The notes: generated by a model from the sequence alone, not told the origin. Counted from the first letter of the stretch, positions 12,189 to 25,200 are shown. The stretch: 64,000 bases of DNA from Berberis thunbergii (GCA_003290165.1 QNQO01000448.1:62001-126000), one strand, 5' to 3'. A program made the numbers and translations.

Positions 12189-13081
12189 TAGCACTGTGAG
12201 GTAATCATTTAGATTTTGTTTGTATGGTTTTTCATTTGCATTCTTATTGTGAAATTTCTTCTTTTCTCTCTACCATTTCCTCTACCTATATAGATTTATT
12301 GAAACAAAATGAAAGAAGCTAAGTATAGTGCAAGGGATAAGCCAAGGAGGCCTCTGTGGATAGAACAAAGCAGTGAGACTATGAAGCAAAAAGTCCAGAA
12401 GCGTTAGATGAAATAAGTAAGTCATCAAAATGGGAAGTTTATCTTTTGTTGTTTGTAATTCTGTTACTTTGTTGGCTAAGTTTATCTTTTTTCTTAGAAT
12501 GATATGTAGTCATGATTTTCATTGAGTCTAGTACTACATAAGACTATGATCTGTTGCAGCACTTGCATATCCACCATCATAATTTGAATGATCTATTGTG
12601 ATAAGGTTTTTGTTTACAATCTGAATCTGCCAGTTGGGGACTGTAATTTAATTTTTGATCAACCAAAAAATAGAAGAAAGCCATCGCGTTTCAGTGTGTA
12701 ATTTAGACCTTTTGAGCTCTCAGCTGAATCGTTAAAAGGTTTTCAAGTTCAGAACTCTAACTTATTATTAGCTTGGCCAACATGAAGAAGAGAAGTATAG
12801 CTAGTTAAGAATAGTTGTCAATATGATATGCTATAGCATTTGGTCTTTATGTAGTTTAACTATTAAGAGGTAAATGGATCAATGCATCCTTTGTTGCTGG
12901 ATGGTCACATCTCTGCCTGTGAGACTCTCATGTACTCATTTGGCTTTTATTATAGCTACAAATTGGCTAAACGTACAGTCCCCAACTGGATGGAGGGTGC
13001 AAAATCGTATTCCTTCAATAAAGACCATCATAATTTGAATGATTTTCATTTGAATGATCATTGCTATGTTTCTGTCACTAG

Positions 13082-13372
13082 ATGACTAATGCTGCACTCA
13101 TAACTGTTGCAAAGAATTGCCTAAACTTCACTCGTTTCAAGTTATGCATACTGGATCCAAGGAAACCTGACCCTGTTACAGCAATGCCACTAGATGAAGG
13201 ATTCGGAGCCATTGTTCAGTCCTGTAAGGGCCTCAAGCGGTTGTCACTCTCTGGACTTCTGACCAACCAAGTTTTCCTATATATAGGAATGTATGCTGAG
13301 CAACTGGAGATGCTTTCTGTTGCATTTGCTGGGGATAGCGACAAGGGAATGCTCTATGTGTTGAATGGAGCA
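13082..13372 (+). pseudogene. Captured TIR1/AFB auxin-receptor exon
   Basis: From the acceptor-like CACTAG at 13081 the frame reads [73 protein letters not shown] and [10 protein letters not shown]. This is the leucine-rich-repeat region of TIR1/AFB F-box proteins, which bind auxin and recruit Aux/IAA repressors to SCF. It breaks off after YVLNG into ALY-stop, where the family continues with further repeats. F-box and N-terminal repeats are absent. The frame is otherwise open, suggesting relatively recent capture. Last fragment in CACTA-1. Confidence 0.85.
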
Positions 13373-13934
13373 CTCTATTGAGGTGGACTGATGAAGATGA
13401 ATGTGGTTCTGTTGAGGTGGTTAAGGTGTTAATAAAGGGAGCTGTGGTACTTTATATTTAGTTTTTTATTTAGGTTTTGAAAAGCTGGAAATGTTTTGTG
13501 ATTCGATGTAATACAGAGAGCTGATCTTTATTATTAATTTGATAGATTTTGTGACTCGATGTAATACATTATCTCATTAATTATATTACTTTGCCTCCAT
13601 TCATGGAAATGTTTAAGTTTGGCACATTAAAATTTTTATTTTCTAGAAATAAAACTTATAAGATGTAATAAAAGTCATTTGATAGCAAAAAAAAAAAATC
13701 CTATGTATACTTACAATAGCCTTTTTGAAACACTATAAAAGGCCAACTTACTATAGTGTTTTAAAAATGCTATAATAGACCCTGGGTCTATTATAGCTCC
13801 GGCAGACATAGCGTTTTCTAAAACGCTATGGTATCCTACCATAGCATTTTTGAAACGCTATTAATGGCCTTTTTTCGTGTAGTGACACAATTTATAATTC
13901 AAATTTCAATGCTACAAACATACACATACTAATC

Positions 13935-14080
13935 ACCATTCCGCTTTTAATGTTGGGAATGTGAGACGATAATATAACATCTACTATTCCACTTTTAATG
14001 TCTGGAATGTGAGACGATGATATAACAAATAACCATTCCCTTTTTAACATCTGGAATGTCAGACGACAACATAACAATTT
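13935..14080. repeat. ~48-bp tandem repeat, three units, within LTR
   Basis: Three successive units share CATTCC...TTTTAATGT.TGGAATGTGAGACGA and TATAACA (starting near 13936, 13984 and 14032). They lie in the LTR piece between CACTA-1 and the PIF element. Confidence 0.75.
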
Positions 14081-14419
14081 ATTCAATAACAAACAAATGA
14101 ATATTATTTCTCAAATATATGATAGTTATACTCACATTAATCCAACTAATGCCTTATTCGATGTGCACTCTAATCTCTAGGTGTTTGAGATGTAGGCTCC
14201 GCTTGGTACACCATAAAATTTTGCATTTGCATTAATTTGCAGTGCATTGTTTACAACTTCTTGGTAACAATTAATGAAAAAAATGCATACACCCAATGTT
14301 TGCTTGGTTGGCCTGGATATTGCATTTATGCAAACACCAACTACATAAAAATTGAAAAATAATTATAATTAACTCATTCATCCCCACTACTATTATTCAT
14401 TAGTTTGATAAAGAGTTCT

Positions 14420-14421
14420 TA

Positions 14422-14516
<95 letters not shown>
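14420..14516. repeat. (AAT)n microsatellite
   Basis: An uninterrupted run of about 32 AAT units near the left end of the PIF/Harbinger element. Confidence 0.95.
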
Positions 14517-14517
<1 letters not shown>

Positions 14518-15229
14518 TCAATGTCAAAATATGCTCTCAAACACCAATGAAAATCTAACTAAAATTATTTGTTCACGACTACACAAACAAACACAAAAAA
14601 ACTAGAACTATTAATTCAAATATCACCAATTTGCTCCCTCAGTTCTTCCAAAATCGTCTTTCTCTTTTCCGCATCACTTAGAATAAACATTTTTGTCTCT
14701 ATGGGGTCTCTTCTTATAATATTTTATTGCATCCAACAAATAACCTTTGCTAAATTCTTCAATCTTCATCATCTCTCCTCGTAATTTTTCCCAATAGAAA
14801 TATGATCCACAAGTGCTCTAAGATTTGTTAATTCTTTATGTAACCTTTGACCATTTCTTTCACTTCTTCAAAGTCGCATTTTTTCTATCCACGCTTTCTT
14901 TTTTCTATGGTTGTGGGATTTTATTGGAAGGAGTCACCACATTACCAGTTTCATCAATATCATTCACGTTTTCATATGTATCAATATTAAGCGTATCCTC
15001 ACTAACATCAAACTTGTCAATATCTCCAATTAAGTGGTCTCCTGTAGCATGATGGTTTCCTATAACAATTGCCAAGTTACCAAAATTTCAACTTAGGCAT
15101 CTGGTTCGAAAATGCTTGAAGTTTTTCTTGGCCTTCTAAAATATCATACAAGAAAAAATATAACAATATTTATAAATGAAAATAGTCAAATAATTACAGT
15201 CATACAACTATCATAAAAAATAAACCATG

Positions 15230-15650
15230 AATTGACCACCAATAACAAAGGCAATAAAAAGTAATGGCAAACTTAATTGGATATGCAAAAATTCCGTTTC
15301 ACTTATCCTCTGATGTAGTCACTGTTTGCTTAACTGGATCCCATCCCATACCACTCTTATTTTTCAGCTCAAAAAAATTTCTATATTCAGTTTTCATTGT
15401 CCTCAACCTATTTTCAATATGTTTTTTTCGATATATTTATTTATATTTTGGGACATCGCGTGAATGACGGCAGTATATGCACACTGATCCCAATAGTTTC
15501 CATGTTTGTGGCATTTCCTTTCCAACTCAAGTAATGCTTCAGTCATGATAGTATCCATCGTGTAGTCCTACATAAGATGCACCTTCTTTTCTTTTCCCTT
15601 ATTTTCATCGGCTTCGAATTGGGTCTCCCAATATTCCATATCTGGTGTTA
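15230..15650 (-). pseudogene. PIF/Harbinger Myb/SANT-like DNA-binding protein, degenerate
   Basis: The minus strand reads LLELERKCHKHGNYWDQCAYTAV, then after a frameshift RLRTMKTEYRNFFELKNKSGMGWDPVKQTV and WNGIFAYP-like sequence (with the Trp codon turned into a stop). The LK..Y....L...SG.GWD..T pattern is the Myb/SANT-like domain found in the accessory protein of PIF/Harbinger elements, which takes the transposase to the nucleus and the ends. It lies downstream of the transposase on the same strand. Confidence 0.7.
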
Positions 15651-15813
15651 GAACTACTATATGAGTAAAAAAAAAAAAAACAATAATGGGGTGATATTTA
15701 TAATTTCATGAACCATATGAAAATTTCTACATGTCATTATTATTAAATAACTGAGATGAATAATAAAATCCATACTCCAACAAGTAATAACAACTAGGAA
15801 TAAAAACAATTAT

Positions 15814-17199
15814 TCATGCTCGAGTTCGTCGATGTTTGTAATCATCATACATTTTTTTGGCTAGATTGTCTCTAAATTGGATCCATCTAATTTTTGTTGC
15901 TCTAAGTATTTCTTGAGAAGCTAGGATTGGTGCCTCTTGTTCCCCACCAATAGATGCTTCAAGTTCTCGATCAACTTTTTCAAGTAATGGATTTGTTGGA
16001 TCGACACCCATTATGTGGTTGTGTAAAATGAAACATGCCATCACTATTTCACTTGTGTCTTGAATGGATAAAAAGAATCAGAAGATAACATGGGTCACCA
16101 TATTTTTAGTACCCCAAAAGTCCTCTCAATTGCATTCCTAAGGCTTGAATGTTGTTTATTGAACAACTTTTTATCATTTTCAGGTGTCCGACCTCTATGC
16201 TCGCTTATATGATAGCGAGTACTCTTAAATGGAGCTAAGAAACTTGGTTTATGTGTGTATCCGGCATCCACAAGATAATACTTTCCTATAAAGAAAATAT
16301 ATTTTATTATCAAAAATCTTTTTATAGTTAAACATTATATCTAAGAATAAACTAATCTAATGTCTTATATACCTTGTGGGACAATGAATGGGTTTGACCT
16401 AGAACGAGCATTATCTAAGACTCTCTGGTCATATGCACTGTCTTCCCAACCAGCTAGAACATAAGTGAACTTTAAGTCAAAAGAACATGCAACTAACACA
16501 TTTTGTGTCGTTTTAGTTTTTCGACCTCTAAACCTATCTTGTTCTTCTTATGGGACAATTGCATTACAATGCGTTCCATCTAAAGCACCAACACAATCGT
16601 AAAATAGTATATACACATAATTTAGGTAAGTAAAAGTAATATATCTATTAAAGAACTAAAAGTACTTAAAAATTATTTTTATCATACCTTATAATAGGTT
16701 GGGTATTGAGTATCACTACCAATCTTAGGTTGGATTCAATATTTGTGTATCTCTTTAGCATGATCAGCTACTAAACACTTGTATAGAGATAGAATAGCCA
16801 CTAAAGTCTCATTAAATTGTCGACTAATCATTTCCCCAGAATGAAAAAATCGTCCCACGAGCACACTATGGTGTACATTGTGACCGATCAAATGAAGAAA
16901 CCGCATAAGCATTTCTTCTACTTGAACATTTATTGGGTCTTTCAAGACACCTTTTTTTATCTAATAAAGATACATCGTTGAAGAAAGGCATATGTACTCA
17001 TTCTCAAATTTGCACGACACTTATTGTCATTAAAAATGATAGGGTCCACATAAACTCTTCGCTAAACATCTTTATCAACATATGGTTCTTTTAGAATAGT
17101 GTTGTAAATTGTTGGTATAATGGTATCATTCGTAGCATGGGCTGTCGCAACAACAACAATTTTTCTTTTTAATAAATTTTCATTGTAAGGGTCTGACAT
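15814..17199 (-). pseudogene. PIF/Harbinger DDE transposase (DDE_Tnp_4 type), degenerate
   Basis: Starts at 17199 with MSDPYNENLLKRK and carries an early in-frame stop. An HTH-like region at 16945-16736 reads VEEMLMRFLHLIGHNV...RFFHSGEMISRQFNETL. The catalytic part includes THCNAIVP (about 16575), RGRKTKTTQNVL and FTYVLAGWEDSAYD (about 16440), then YYLVDAGYTHKPSFLAPF and LFNKQHSSLRNAIERTFGVLKI (16313-16095), and a C-terminal CFILHNHI (16044-15814). Acidic residues in the VLAGWEDSA, LVDAGY and ERTFGVLK contexts correspond to the DDE catalytic set. AT-rich gaps between blocks are probably introns. Not functional because of stops. Confidence 0.85.
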
Positions 17200-20100
17200 C
17201 TACATTAGTCCTTCAACCAAGCTTAAGTTTGATCTAGGTACACACTTGAAAAAAACCAAATTCTAAGAAGTATGCATAATTAGAAATATGTAGCTAACTA
17301 ATGTGATCTTGGTTTCACCTTTATGAACTTCACAAGAAATGGCTTCCTCCATACAATTTTTTAAGCTTATAATCTCCTTCCAAAGAAAACATCCATGGGT
17401 GGTGATGTTTGATTCAGCAAAACCAATCTGATGGGGTAGCCCCATACATGGTTGCAATCACTTTTCTTTACAAAACCCTGGTTCCATGCAAACCTTCAAA
17501 TCCATTTAATGAGCAAAGCTACTTTGAACTCCTTGACTCTAATACCAACCAATGGTGGTGCCAAAATAGAATTCTATTTCCTTTAAGCTTCAAACCTGAT
17601 GTATTGCTCAAACACTATTTGTGCTTCATGATCCCTTTTTCCAAAAGCAATCCCATGTGAGATAGAGATGCATGGTGAGTACCAATCCTATCACTGTGTT
17701 TTTTTTATTATTTAATCCATAAACTGTTTTTTTCTAACATTTATTTTTAATCACTGAGGCACATCTTATCATAGTTTTTATCATAGTTTCAGGCAATCCT
17801 ATCACTATTTTTTTTATCACAACATGGAGGAGATTTCTATATTCTATTATAACAAATACTACGGTGGGAGAATATTGTAAACAATGTTATCAAATAGTAC
17901 CATGTCCATATACTTCGGTGATTTTTATATTCTACATATTCTATATTCTATTATAGCTAATACTTCTAGCAAATATTCTACATTCTATTATAGCAAATTC
18001 TTTTATATTATATTATAGCAAATATTCTATTATGTCAGGAAAATAGAGATCCCTCGAGACTTTGATGAGGCAAGACACAACCTACATGGTTTTAAAATTG
18101 ATGGAATCTGTATCATATTAGATATCTCAAGAAATGGTTATTCTTATGACTTTGGTCTTTTTCACAATATTTAGTATATATGTTTTATCACTTCAACTTC
18201 ATACATATATATATATACAAACTGTAGCAAGAAGCCCGCCATTACTTCCACCTTCAATACAGAGCTTTTTGGGTTATGTATAACCACCAGAAACAAGAAA
18301 TTAGGAAGTAGAAATGAAGTCATAAAAAAAATTCTGCTTTTTCGCAAGTCATCCTGCTTTATACCATTATTCTCCATACTCTCCACCTTTGCAAATATTT
18401 TCTATGTAGATGACAGTCCCAAGATGCCTCGACAAAACGCTTTGGGCCTTGCTAAAATACGGTATAATGCTACCGTTTAAAACCACCAGAACCATATATC
18501 AAACAAGGATGTGATCCATCCAAAGTATATTTTTATTGGACATTATGAACATGGATATTTTGGCGGTGCCATCTTTGTTGGGTACAAAAACCTCAAAATG
18601 AAGATTCAATAAGAAATGACAAATAACTATTCAAGGAACTGTGACGATGATTGAACCAAATGATATATTTGCATTTGAAAACAGAATGGATTGTTATAAG
18701 GAAATATAACGTTGTTATTCACTATAGTTAAAAGGATATAGCTAGCTTACTTGATCAACTTAGAACTCAGTGCGATCAAATCCATGGACAACAAAATACT
18801 AAATCAAGGTGATTTTAAAGAGATGTGGAATATGGATGAATGGAGTGTCCCATGCAATGCAATGCAATGCAATGGAGCCCTAACCATGTGATTGGATCCC
18901 TGATTTCATGCAAATGTAACAGTCAAGCAGAGAAACTCATGCTCCATAGCCACCAACATCTACAAGATGTATTCTCAAGTAAATATAACACAAGCAACAC
19001 ATAGCATACGTGGAAGAGATTGAGTTTTTCTGGATATATGTTGCTGAAGACAAAAAAAAACAGAATAAGAGAAAAAGAGTTACCAAAATCGAGGGATACA
19101 CAATATCTGAAAACCATGATGAGAGAAAGGAAAAAGTAAGGAAATACGTGAGTTATTTGGTTCACAGTTTCCACACATGCTAAAAGTTCTAAAAAAAATC
19201 GGTTTCCTTATAAAGTTGGACTGTCTAAGTATACGTTGAAAGAAAGAGTGAGACTTGCAAAATTTTACGGGAGATTTTTACCCACAAAGATTTGCGGGAC
19301 CACTTAACTACAAGATACGTAGGCGTGGAATTAGAATTTCACTAACTATTTTTTGCAAATCATACCAAGCACCTATATTTGTGTAACCACCCATAAAAGA
19401 ATGCAAAAACATTACTTTACGGTGTACCAAACAGAGTCGTAGTCAGAGCCTTCTCTGAACCTAAATGAAATGAAAAAGGCTCAAACTCAACATGAATAAC
19501 GCATTTACTTATAGAATATGAAAAACACATGCTCATGGAATAAATGAATGCATGAACACAATATAATGAGTAACTATGCTTTCTTGTGTAGCCCAAAACT
19601 CATACACAAACTCCTCCTTACTAACATAACCTGAATCATAGGTTCTAACTAAAACAAAGCAATGATATTTGAAGTCTACTTCATTCCAAATTCTAAAACT
19701 TATCGAAGTGTTTGAAGTGATATTAACCATTTCTCATTGTATTCACTATATCTGATGCTATACTTAAAAACTTTCAAATAAAATCAGACGTGTTCCAAAG
19801 TAGACATCAATAGCTTCAAAACCATATATTATATGCCTAATTTGGAATTCTATAGAAGAAGATTCATTCAATACAATCTAATGTTGAATTGATGAAAATT
19901 CAGGACAGGACACAGTATGTAGGTCTGATTGAACTGATGTTGAGATCTGAATACAGGAAATTAGACTTTGAAATTTATATCCATGGAAATATTTATGTCT
20001 CTGGTTTCCAACCCAACAAACCGTTCACAATTCAGAGCTGTGTACATCATATCACACCAATTTTAGTACACGGTATGCAAATTAGTGCGAATTTGCTTAC

Positions 20101-20737
20101 ACATCTATTGCGAATTTGCATACGCATCTATAAGACTATCAATTTTTGTGTGCAACTCTCCCTACTATCTAACCTACACCATATGAGTTTAAACAACATG
20201 AACCTCTGATTTCTAATGACTGAAACAAATCAAGAACATACCTAAATTAAAGCACAAGGTTCAAAACTTAACTACAATCACTTACCTTGTTGGTAACCCT
20301 TTCAAAATCAACCAATTTCTCCACGGAAATCAGCTGTAAATTTTGTCACTTGGGAACTCCTTGATTGTTATCAAGGGGATGAACATAAGGGAAAATGAAG
20401 CCACGTGTTACTTAAATAGCATGTTGTGGCAATGATGTTCCAAAATTGTTATTTAGTTCTCCAATTTTGATGAAACTTTCATTAAGCACCTCAAAGTTTC
20501 CAATATTGCACAAGTGAGTTACTTGAAAAAATTTGTTCTTTGTAAGTGTATTCTCAACATATTTTGTGTAAAAGAAAACCAAATCCCTAATCAACCAATT
20601 AAACTCTCACACACATTTAGAATCTGACATGCTCATCATCCTTAAATTTATTGCCAAAACAATTTACTCTTGCTCTAAATGAGTTTGAGATATATAATAA
20701 TGTATGAAATGCATGTTTTCAAGATTCAAATCTCACA

Positions 20738-20822
20738 ACAAAGATGGTCCCTGGCTTAACTGATGCTCATAGTTGCAGGTTTTATATCGTCTAGATCAAC
20801 GATGACATATTTGAACACATCA
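20738..20822 (+). repeat. 3' tip of the 5' LTR of Tat-like element A
   Basis: Matches the end of the 3' LTR (about 48697-48776): GTCCCTGGCTTAACTG, TGCTCAT, TTGCAGG, ATCAACGA and GAACACATCA in the same order. The rest of this LTR is on the far side of the inserted Tekay-like element, beyond the window. Confidence 0.7.
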
Positions 20823-20842
20823 ATTTGACACTGTCCATGGGA
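20823..20842 (+). other. Primer-binding site of Tat-like element A, degenerate
   Basis: ATTTGACACTGTCCATGGGA directly follows the LTR end ...CACATCA. It resembles the TTTGGC.CCGT.TGTGGGGA form of PBS seen at 57420 in element C, with several changes. Confidence 0.55.
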
Positions 20843-20899
20843 GATGACGATATGTTTTCCCTAAAATGAAGATACAAAGTTATTTCTAGCCAAGTATAA

Positions 20900-21652
20900 C
20901 ATCAAGAAATGGTCACTAGTACCAGATCTCAAGCATTCAATGATGGTGCCAAGCCAGATGAAGCTCTGGCAGATGAAGCCTAGACACATGGCTGAATCGA
21001 TCCAATCGAGGAGGTTGAATAACCACATGGTCCAGCCGCGGAGGCAATCATGCCTGCCCTCAACATGAGTCAGATTGTGCTCCACCTAGAACACTTAACG
21101 AGGGTGGTAGAAATGATGACTCAAAAGTGACAACAACGATCTGAGGTCACCCAAGATCAAAGAGGATCCCAAATCCAGGAGCATGCTCGGGGAAGGGGGC
21201 GAAAACTCTTGCAGAGAAGCAAAAAGTTGGCCAAGAAGGAGACCTAGGGGACGATCACGGGGACCATACCCCGAGGATAAACAAGATCATAATCGACGTT
21301 CATGTTGGGGGCGTCTGAATCTGACGTTCTATATGATCTCACAGTCTAGCTATTTTCGGAGGAGATCATGAGTGAACCTCTTCCTAAGAAGTTCATCCCA
21401 CCGAAGCTCAAGTTCTATGATGGTACGTTAGTCCCGTCAGACCATATGCGCCATTATCACCAAGTGATGGCGGTCAAAGAAAGTTTAGAAGCCATCTTGT
21501 CAAGAACTTTTCCTACCAGCCTGAAGAAGGTTGTGCTGACCTAGTTCCTTAGCCTCCAACCCATATTCATCGGGTCGTTCCAGGGCTTGGCAAAGGCATT
21601 CATCACCAAATTGGTTGGGAATCAAAAAAGGGGTCTCACTACCTACTAAGTC
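20900..21652 (+). pseudogene. gag, first part, of Tat-like element A
   Basis: At 21368-21650 one frame reads SEPLPKKFIPPKLKFYDGTL, PSDHMRHYHQVMAVKE, RTFPTSLKKVVLT (stop) and FLSLQP...FQGLAKAFITKLVGN. This is the capsid core of Tat/Athila-type gag. 21180-21330 encodes Arg-rich linker sequence. It is cut off at 21652 by CACTA-2 and resumes in the 43-bp piece at 31314 and again at 42204. Removing the two transposons with one copy of each TSD brings the gag-like pieces back into one register, apart from stop codons. Confidence 0.75.
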
Positions 21653-22235
21653 CACTACACATAAAGGCCCATTTAGCTACACGGAGGTGACCACAGCCCT
21701 AAACCATTGGCTTATTTGCCACGGCCAAAAACCGTGGCTATAGTGGCCAACGGCCTAAAACCTTGGCTAAAAAAGGCTAGGCCACAGTTCTAAACTGTTG
21801 GTGTGTTTGCCACGGCTAAAAATTGTGGCTATAGTGCCCAACGGCCTAAAACCGTTGCTAAAATGCACGTGTGTTGCACATGGAGGTGTGGAGAAGTGGC
21901 CACGGTTCTAAACCGTTGGTTTAATTGGCACGGCTAAAAACCGTGGCTATATCGGCCAACGGTTTAAAACCGTGGTTATAGTTGCACCAGGTAACACTTC
22001 ATCCCCCTTCTCTTGTATTTCTGATTCAATCGATCGATGTTCATGTTCTCTGTTTCTCAGTCTTGTGTAGGTTGTTGCAGCCACCCCTGTTTCTGCAAAA
22101 TCTTCAAAAAAAGGTTTGGTTTGGTTTGCAAAATCTTCAAAGAAAGGTTTGATTAGAATCTTCAAAATTGATCGATGTTCGGTCTAGACTGATTAATTAA
22201 TGTTGGTGTTTTGTGGTTGTTGTTCGATTTAATAG

Positions 22236-25200
22236 GCAACAAGAGAGAAGCTGATGTACCAATCGAGGAAATAGTGGCTATCAAGAAACAGAAGTTGGAT
22301 GAGAATGTCGCCATCAAGAAGAAGAAGAAGGAAGATACCAGTAGTTCCGAGGATGAGGATTCTTCTTCTGATGATGTAAGTGCTTTTTGTTAAAACATTG
22401 TTAATGGTGGCTTGTTTTATTAGTCAGAATATTTTTTGAAAAAAATTAAATCATACCTTTTTCTATATGGGGTTTTGTTAATTCGGTGTAGGAGCCTGTT
22501 GTTCCTTCAAATAAAAAACCTGTTTTAGTTTCTAAGAACGCTTCTGTTAAAGGAAAGCCTGAAACCAGTAGTTCTGATTCTTCAGATTCTGATTATGATG
22601 TGAGTGCTTACTCATTCTTGATCTAACAATCATAGAAAAAAAAATGTTTTTTTTTAAAAAAAAATTTCATTATTTAGGATGTTTTAGTGTAGATTTACAA
22701 ATGAAAATTAGAGTGTTTTCTATGAGAATTGTTTCTTGTGTGTGTTGTAGGAGCCTGTTGTTAAGAAACAACAACCAATTTCTAAGAAACCTGTAAAGGG
22801 AAAGGCGAATACTATCATTTCTGATTATTTGGATTTGGACAGTTACGACGAATCTGACGACGTGAGTGCTTGGTTATACTTAATATAGTTTTTGCACGTA
22901 CCATTATTCTCTAATGTGACTTTATTCTATTTGGTTAGATAGCGATGATTCTAATTCTGATGATGTTAGTGCGGATACTCTGGTTAATCACTGTTGATAC
23001 TTGATTGATTTGATATAATTGCTATATCCATTTTATATCTGCAAATTTGTTAGTTTCTTACTTTAATTTAGTACATGAGCATTTGTCATGCCGTTTTAAT
23101 TTAACAACTTCCTTGGATATCCAAACAGTATTGACATACCTTCAAAAGCATTGAATCTAATACCTACCCCATACCTTTATTCCCTTTTCTTTGGATGTTG
23201 AACATAATCATTGATACTCTTGTGGACCATGTCAGAGTAAATTTCGTCTGCATTTTAAAACCTATTTTATGTGAATGTGTGTTACAAGACTTACTTCAGT
23301 GCTGGATCCTTGTAGTAATTTTCCTTTTGCTCTTTCGATGCCAATTATCATTTTGGAAATTTGATCTTATGATGTGTTGGCTTATTCTTAGGAACCCAAA
23401 GCCAAAGTGCCAGCCAAAAAGTTACCTGTGGCTGCAGCAAGGAATGGTTCTGTGGCAGCTCCCAAGAAGAAAGAAGAATCAAGTAATGATTTTGATTATG
23501 ATGATAGCTCTGATGAAGAGGGGGTAAGTTCTAGCAGTGTCAAATTATTCTTGTGTGTTTAGCATATTTCTCTAATTAGCGCAAGCTAGACATGTATCTT
23601 TAATTTTGACTTGTTATTTTTTTTGTTTGTTTCTAATAATCGCTTCACTTATGCAGAAAAAATCAGCAAAGGCACCCATAACTCCTACCAAGAAAGGAGC
23701 TGTCTTGGTCTCCAAAAAGAAAGATGAATCTAGCGATAGTTCAGATGATAGCAACTCTGATGAGGATGAAGTAAGTGCAATTGTTACTAATATTTCTAGT
23801 TTGTTTCTGTTCTCTTGTTTGTAATGCTTTTATGCATTTATATATAATGTCCATATTATCAACAACATTATTTCTTTCTTGCTGTTACTGAGATGATGTA
23901 GCATTTATCTGGATGGGAGTGAACATTCTTGTTAAAATTTTCAAGGTTTTCAATTTTGGTTTCAAAACAATTACCTGATAAAGGCATTCCTGAACCAAAT
24001 ATATTATTACGTTAGTGTTGGTGTGGAATGCTTTGTTTACCTACCATTGGCATTGTGATTTTTTTTACCTCTATTATTTATTCAATCATGTTTATTTTCG
24101 GAACATGCAGAAACCTACTGCCACCCAAGCTAAAAAGTTGCCAGTAGCCTCCAAAAAGAAAGATGAGTCAAGTGATGACTCTGAAAGTGAATCTGATGAA
24201 GAGGAGGTACATGTTTAATATTCTTTGCTTCAAAGCCTTACTTGTTGGATTCGCGTGGCTAAAATGTATATGACTTGAACAGCGCTGATAGTGATAGTTC
24301 CTCTGAAAGTGATTCTGAGGATGACAAGGTTTGATTTCTTCACTGTAGTTTGTATTTTTCATTCAAGCAGGTTGGAGTGTTTTTTTTTAAATCATCACTC
24401 TAATCCTGAAGGCAGGCCTTTTAGTAATGAGGTTTACACTACCTTTGTGATTGAGGTGTTAGTTTTGGATTAATTAATTGTCTTTGAATACAAAATTCTC
24501 ATCTGCTGCATTTATTTTGTTGTAGCCTGCTGCTAGTAAGAAGAATGCCAAGACTGTCAAAAAGGAAAGTAGTAGTGATGAAGACAGCTCAGATGAGAGC
24601 TCTGATGATGAGCCTTCGAAGGCCCAACCTGTGAAGAAGGTATAAGCTTGCTAAAATGCAACGTAAGTTTGTTTTCGTTCTGTAAGTAATTTTCACAGAT
24701 TGTATATATGGAGTTTTTCTCATTACTTAGTATTTGATCTGTGCATTTTAGCAGCCTGCCAATGCTTCCAAGGAAAGATCTGATGAAGAATCATCTGACG
24801 AGGAAATGGTAGATGCTGCATCACCAAAAACCAATATTAAGCAAGTTGCTACAAAAACTGAGAAGAAAGCAGTAAGTTCCTTTTCTTTCCTTCCAATGAA
24901 AATAGTCTTAAATTTTTTTGCTGCAACATTTAAAAAGTTCCCCTTCAAAATTGTACAGCCTCAAACTCCGGCTACACCACAAGAGCAAACCACTGGATCC
25001 AAGACACTTTTTGTTGGGAACTTGTCTTTCAATATTGAAAAAGCTGATGTGTAAGTGACAGTTTATTGAATCTATTGCAGAACATATTCCTATTATTTTT
25101 GTGTACTTATTTTGGTCCAATTCTGTTACAGGGAGGAGTTCTTCAAGGATGCTAGTGAAGTTGTTGATGTACGTTTTTCATCAGATGCGGATGGGCGGTT

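Larger units (their letters stand above)
5659..13884. mobile_element. CACTA-1: non-autonomous Pack-CACTA element, 8226 bp
   Basis: Ends are CACTACACCATAG (5659) and, inverted, CACTACACGAAAA (13884). A 3-bp duplication ACA flanks both sides (5656-5658 and 13885-13887). Subterminal regions carry many copies of an ATAGCG/ATAGCA-TTTT motif in both orientations, for example the palindrome around 13810-13830 with halves CATAGCG and CGCTATG. These features define the CACTA (CMC/EnSpm) superfamily. No tnpA- or tnpD-like sequence was found. Instead the interior holds four gene fragments on the + strand. A foldback element is nested at 9451. Confidence 0.9.
14195..19438 (-). mobile_element. PIF/Harbinger element, about 5.2 kb, decayed
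   Basis: Terminal inverted repeats: left GGCTCCGCTTGGTACACCAT, right (inverted) GACTCTGTTTGGTACACCGT. GTA lies immediately outside both (14192-14194 and 19439-19441), a candidate 3-bp duplication, although the family usually prefers TTA/TAA. Inside are both typical proteins on the minus strand, a DDE transposase and a Myb/SANT-like protein, each broken. 17260-19400 holds no recognisable gene; a GCAAT pentamer run lies at 18853-18872. Confidence 0.8.
1..20737 (-). mobile_element. Tekay/Del-like Ty3/gypsy LTR retrotransposon, minus strand, carrying nested insertions
   Basis: Reading the minus strand, the order is split 5' LTR (20737 to 5277), primer-binding site, gag, protease, RT, RNase H, integrase with chromodomain, polypurine stretch, then a 3' LTR leaving the window at base 1. 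Segment 1-843 matches 19867-20737 (roughly nine in ten bases by eye), and the match stops abruptly at TTCACA on both sides, as expected for an LTR edge. LTR ends read TGT...ACA on the minus strand. Without its two insertions the 5' LTR would be about 2 kb, normal for this clade. The 5 bases outside the right edge (20738-20742, ACAAA) are one half of the expected target duplication; the other half lies outside the window. Every ORF has stops or frameshifts, so the element is dead. Confidence 0.85.
5277..20737 (-). repeat. 5' LTR of the Tekay-like element, split by two DNA transposons
   Basis: Three pieces belong to this LTR: 5277-5658, 13885-14194 and 19439-20737. Between them sit the CACTA-1 and PIF/Harbinger elements, each bounded by its own short target duplication. 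The distal part, 19867-20737, aligns with 1-843. The middle pieces contain no gene. 13935-14080 is a short tandem repeat described separately. Confidence 0.75.

Noticed and set aside
12624..12990. 16-bp inverted repeat (TACAGTCCCCAACTGG and its complement)
   Set aside because: Arms are short and about 330 bp apart. No precursor-like pairing between them, so no call as a small-RNA gene.
13082..13372. miR393 target site in the TIR1 fragment
   Set aside because: I searched by eye for the known complementary site and did not find it; this part of the gene does not include it.
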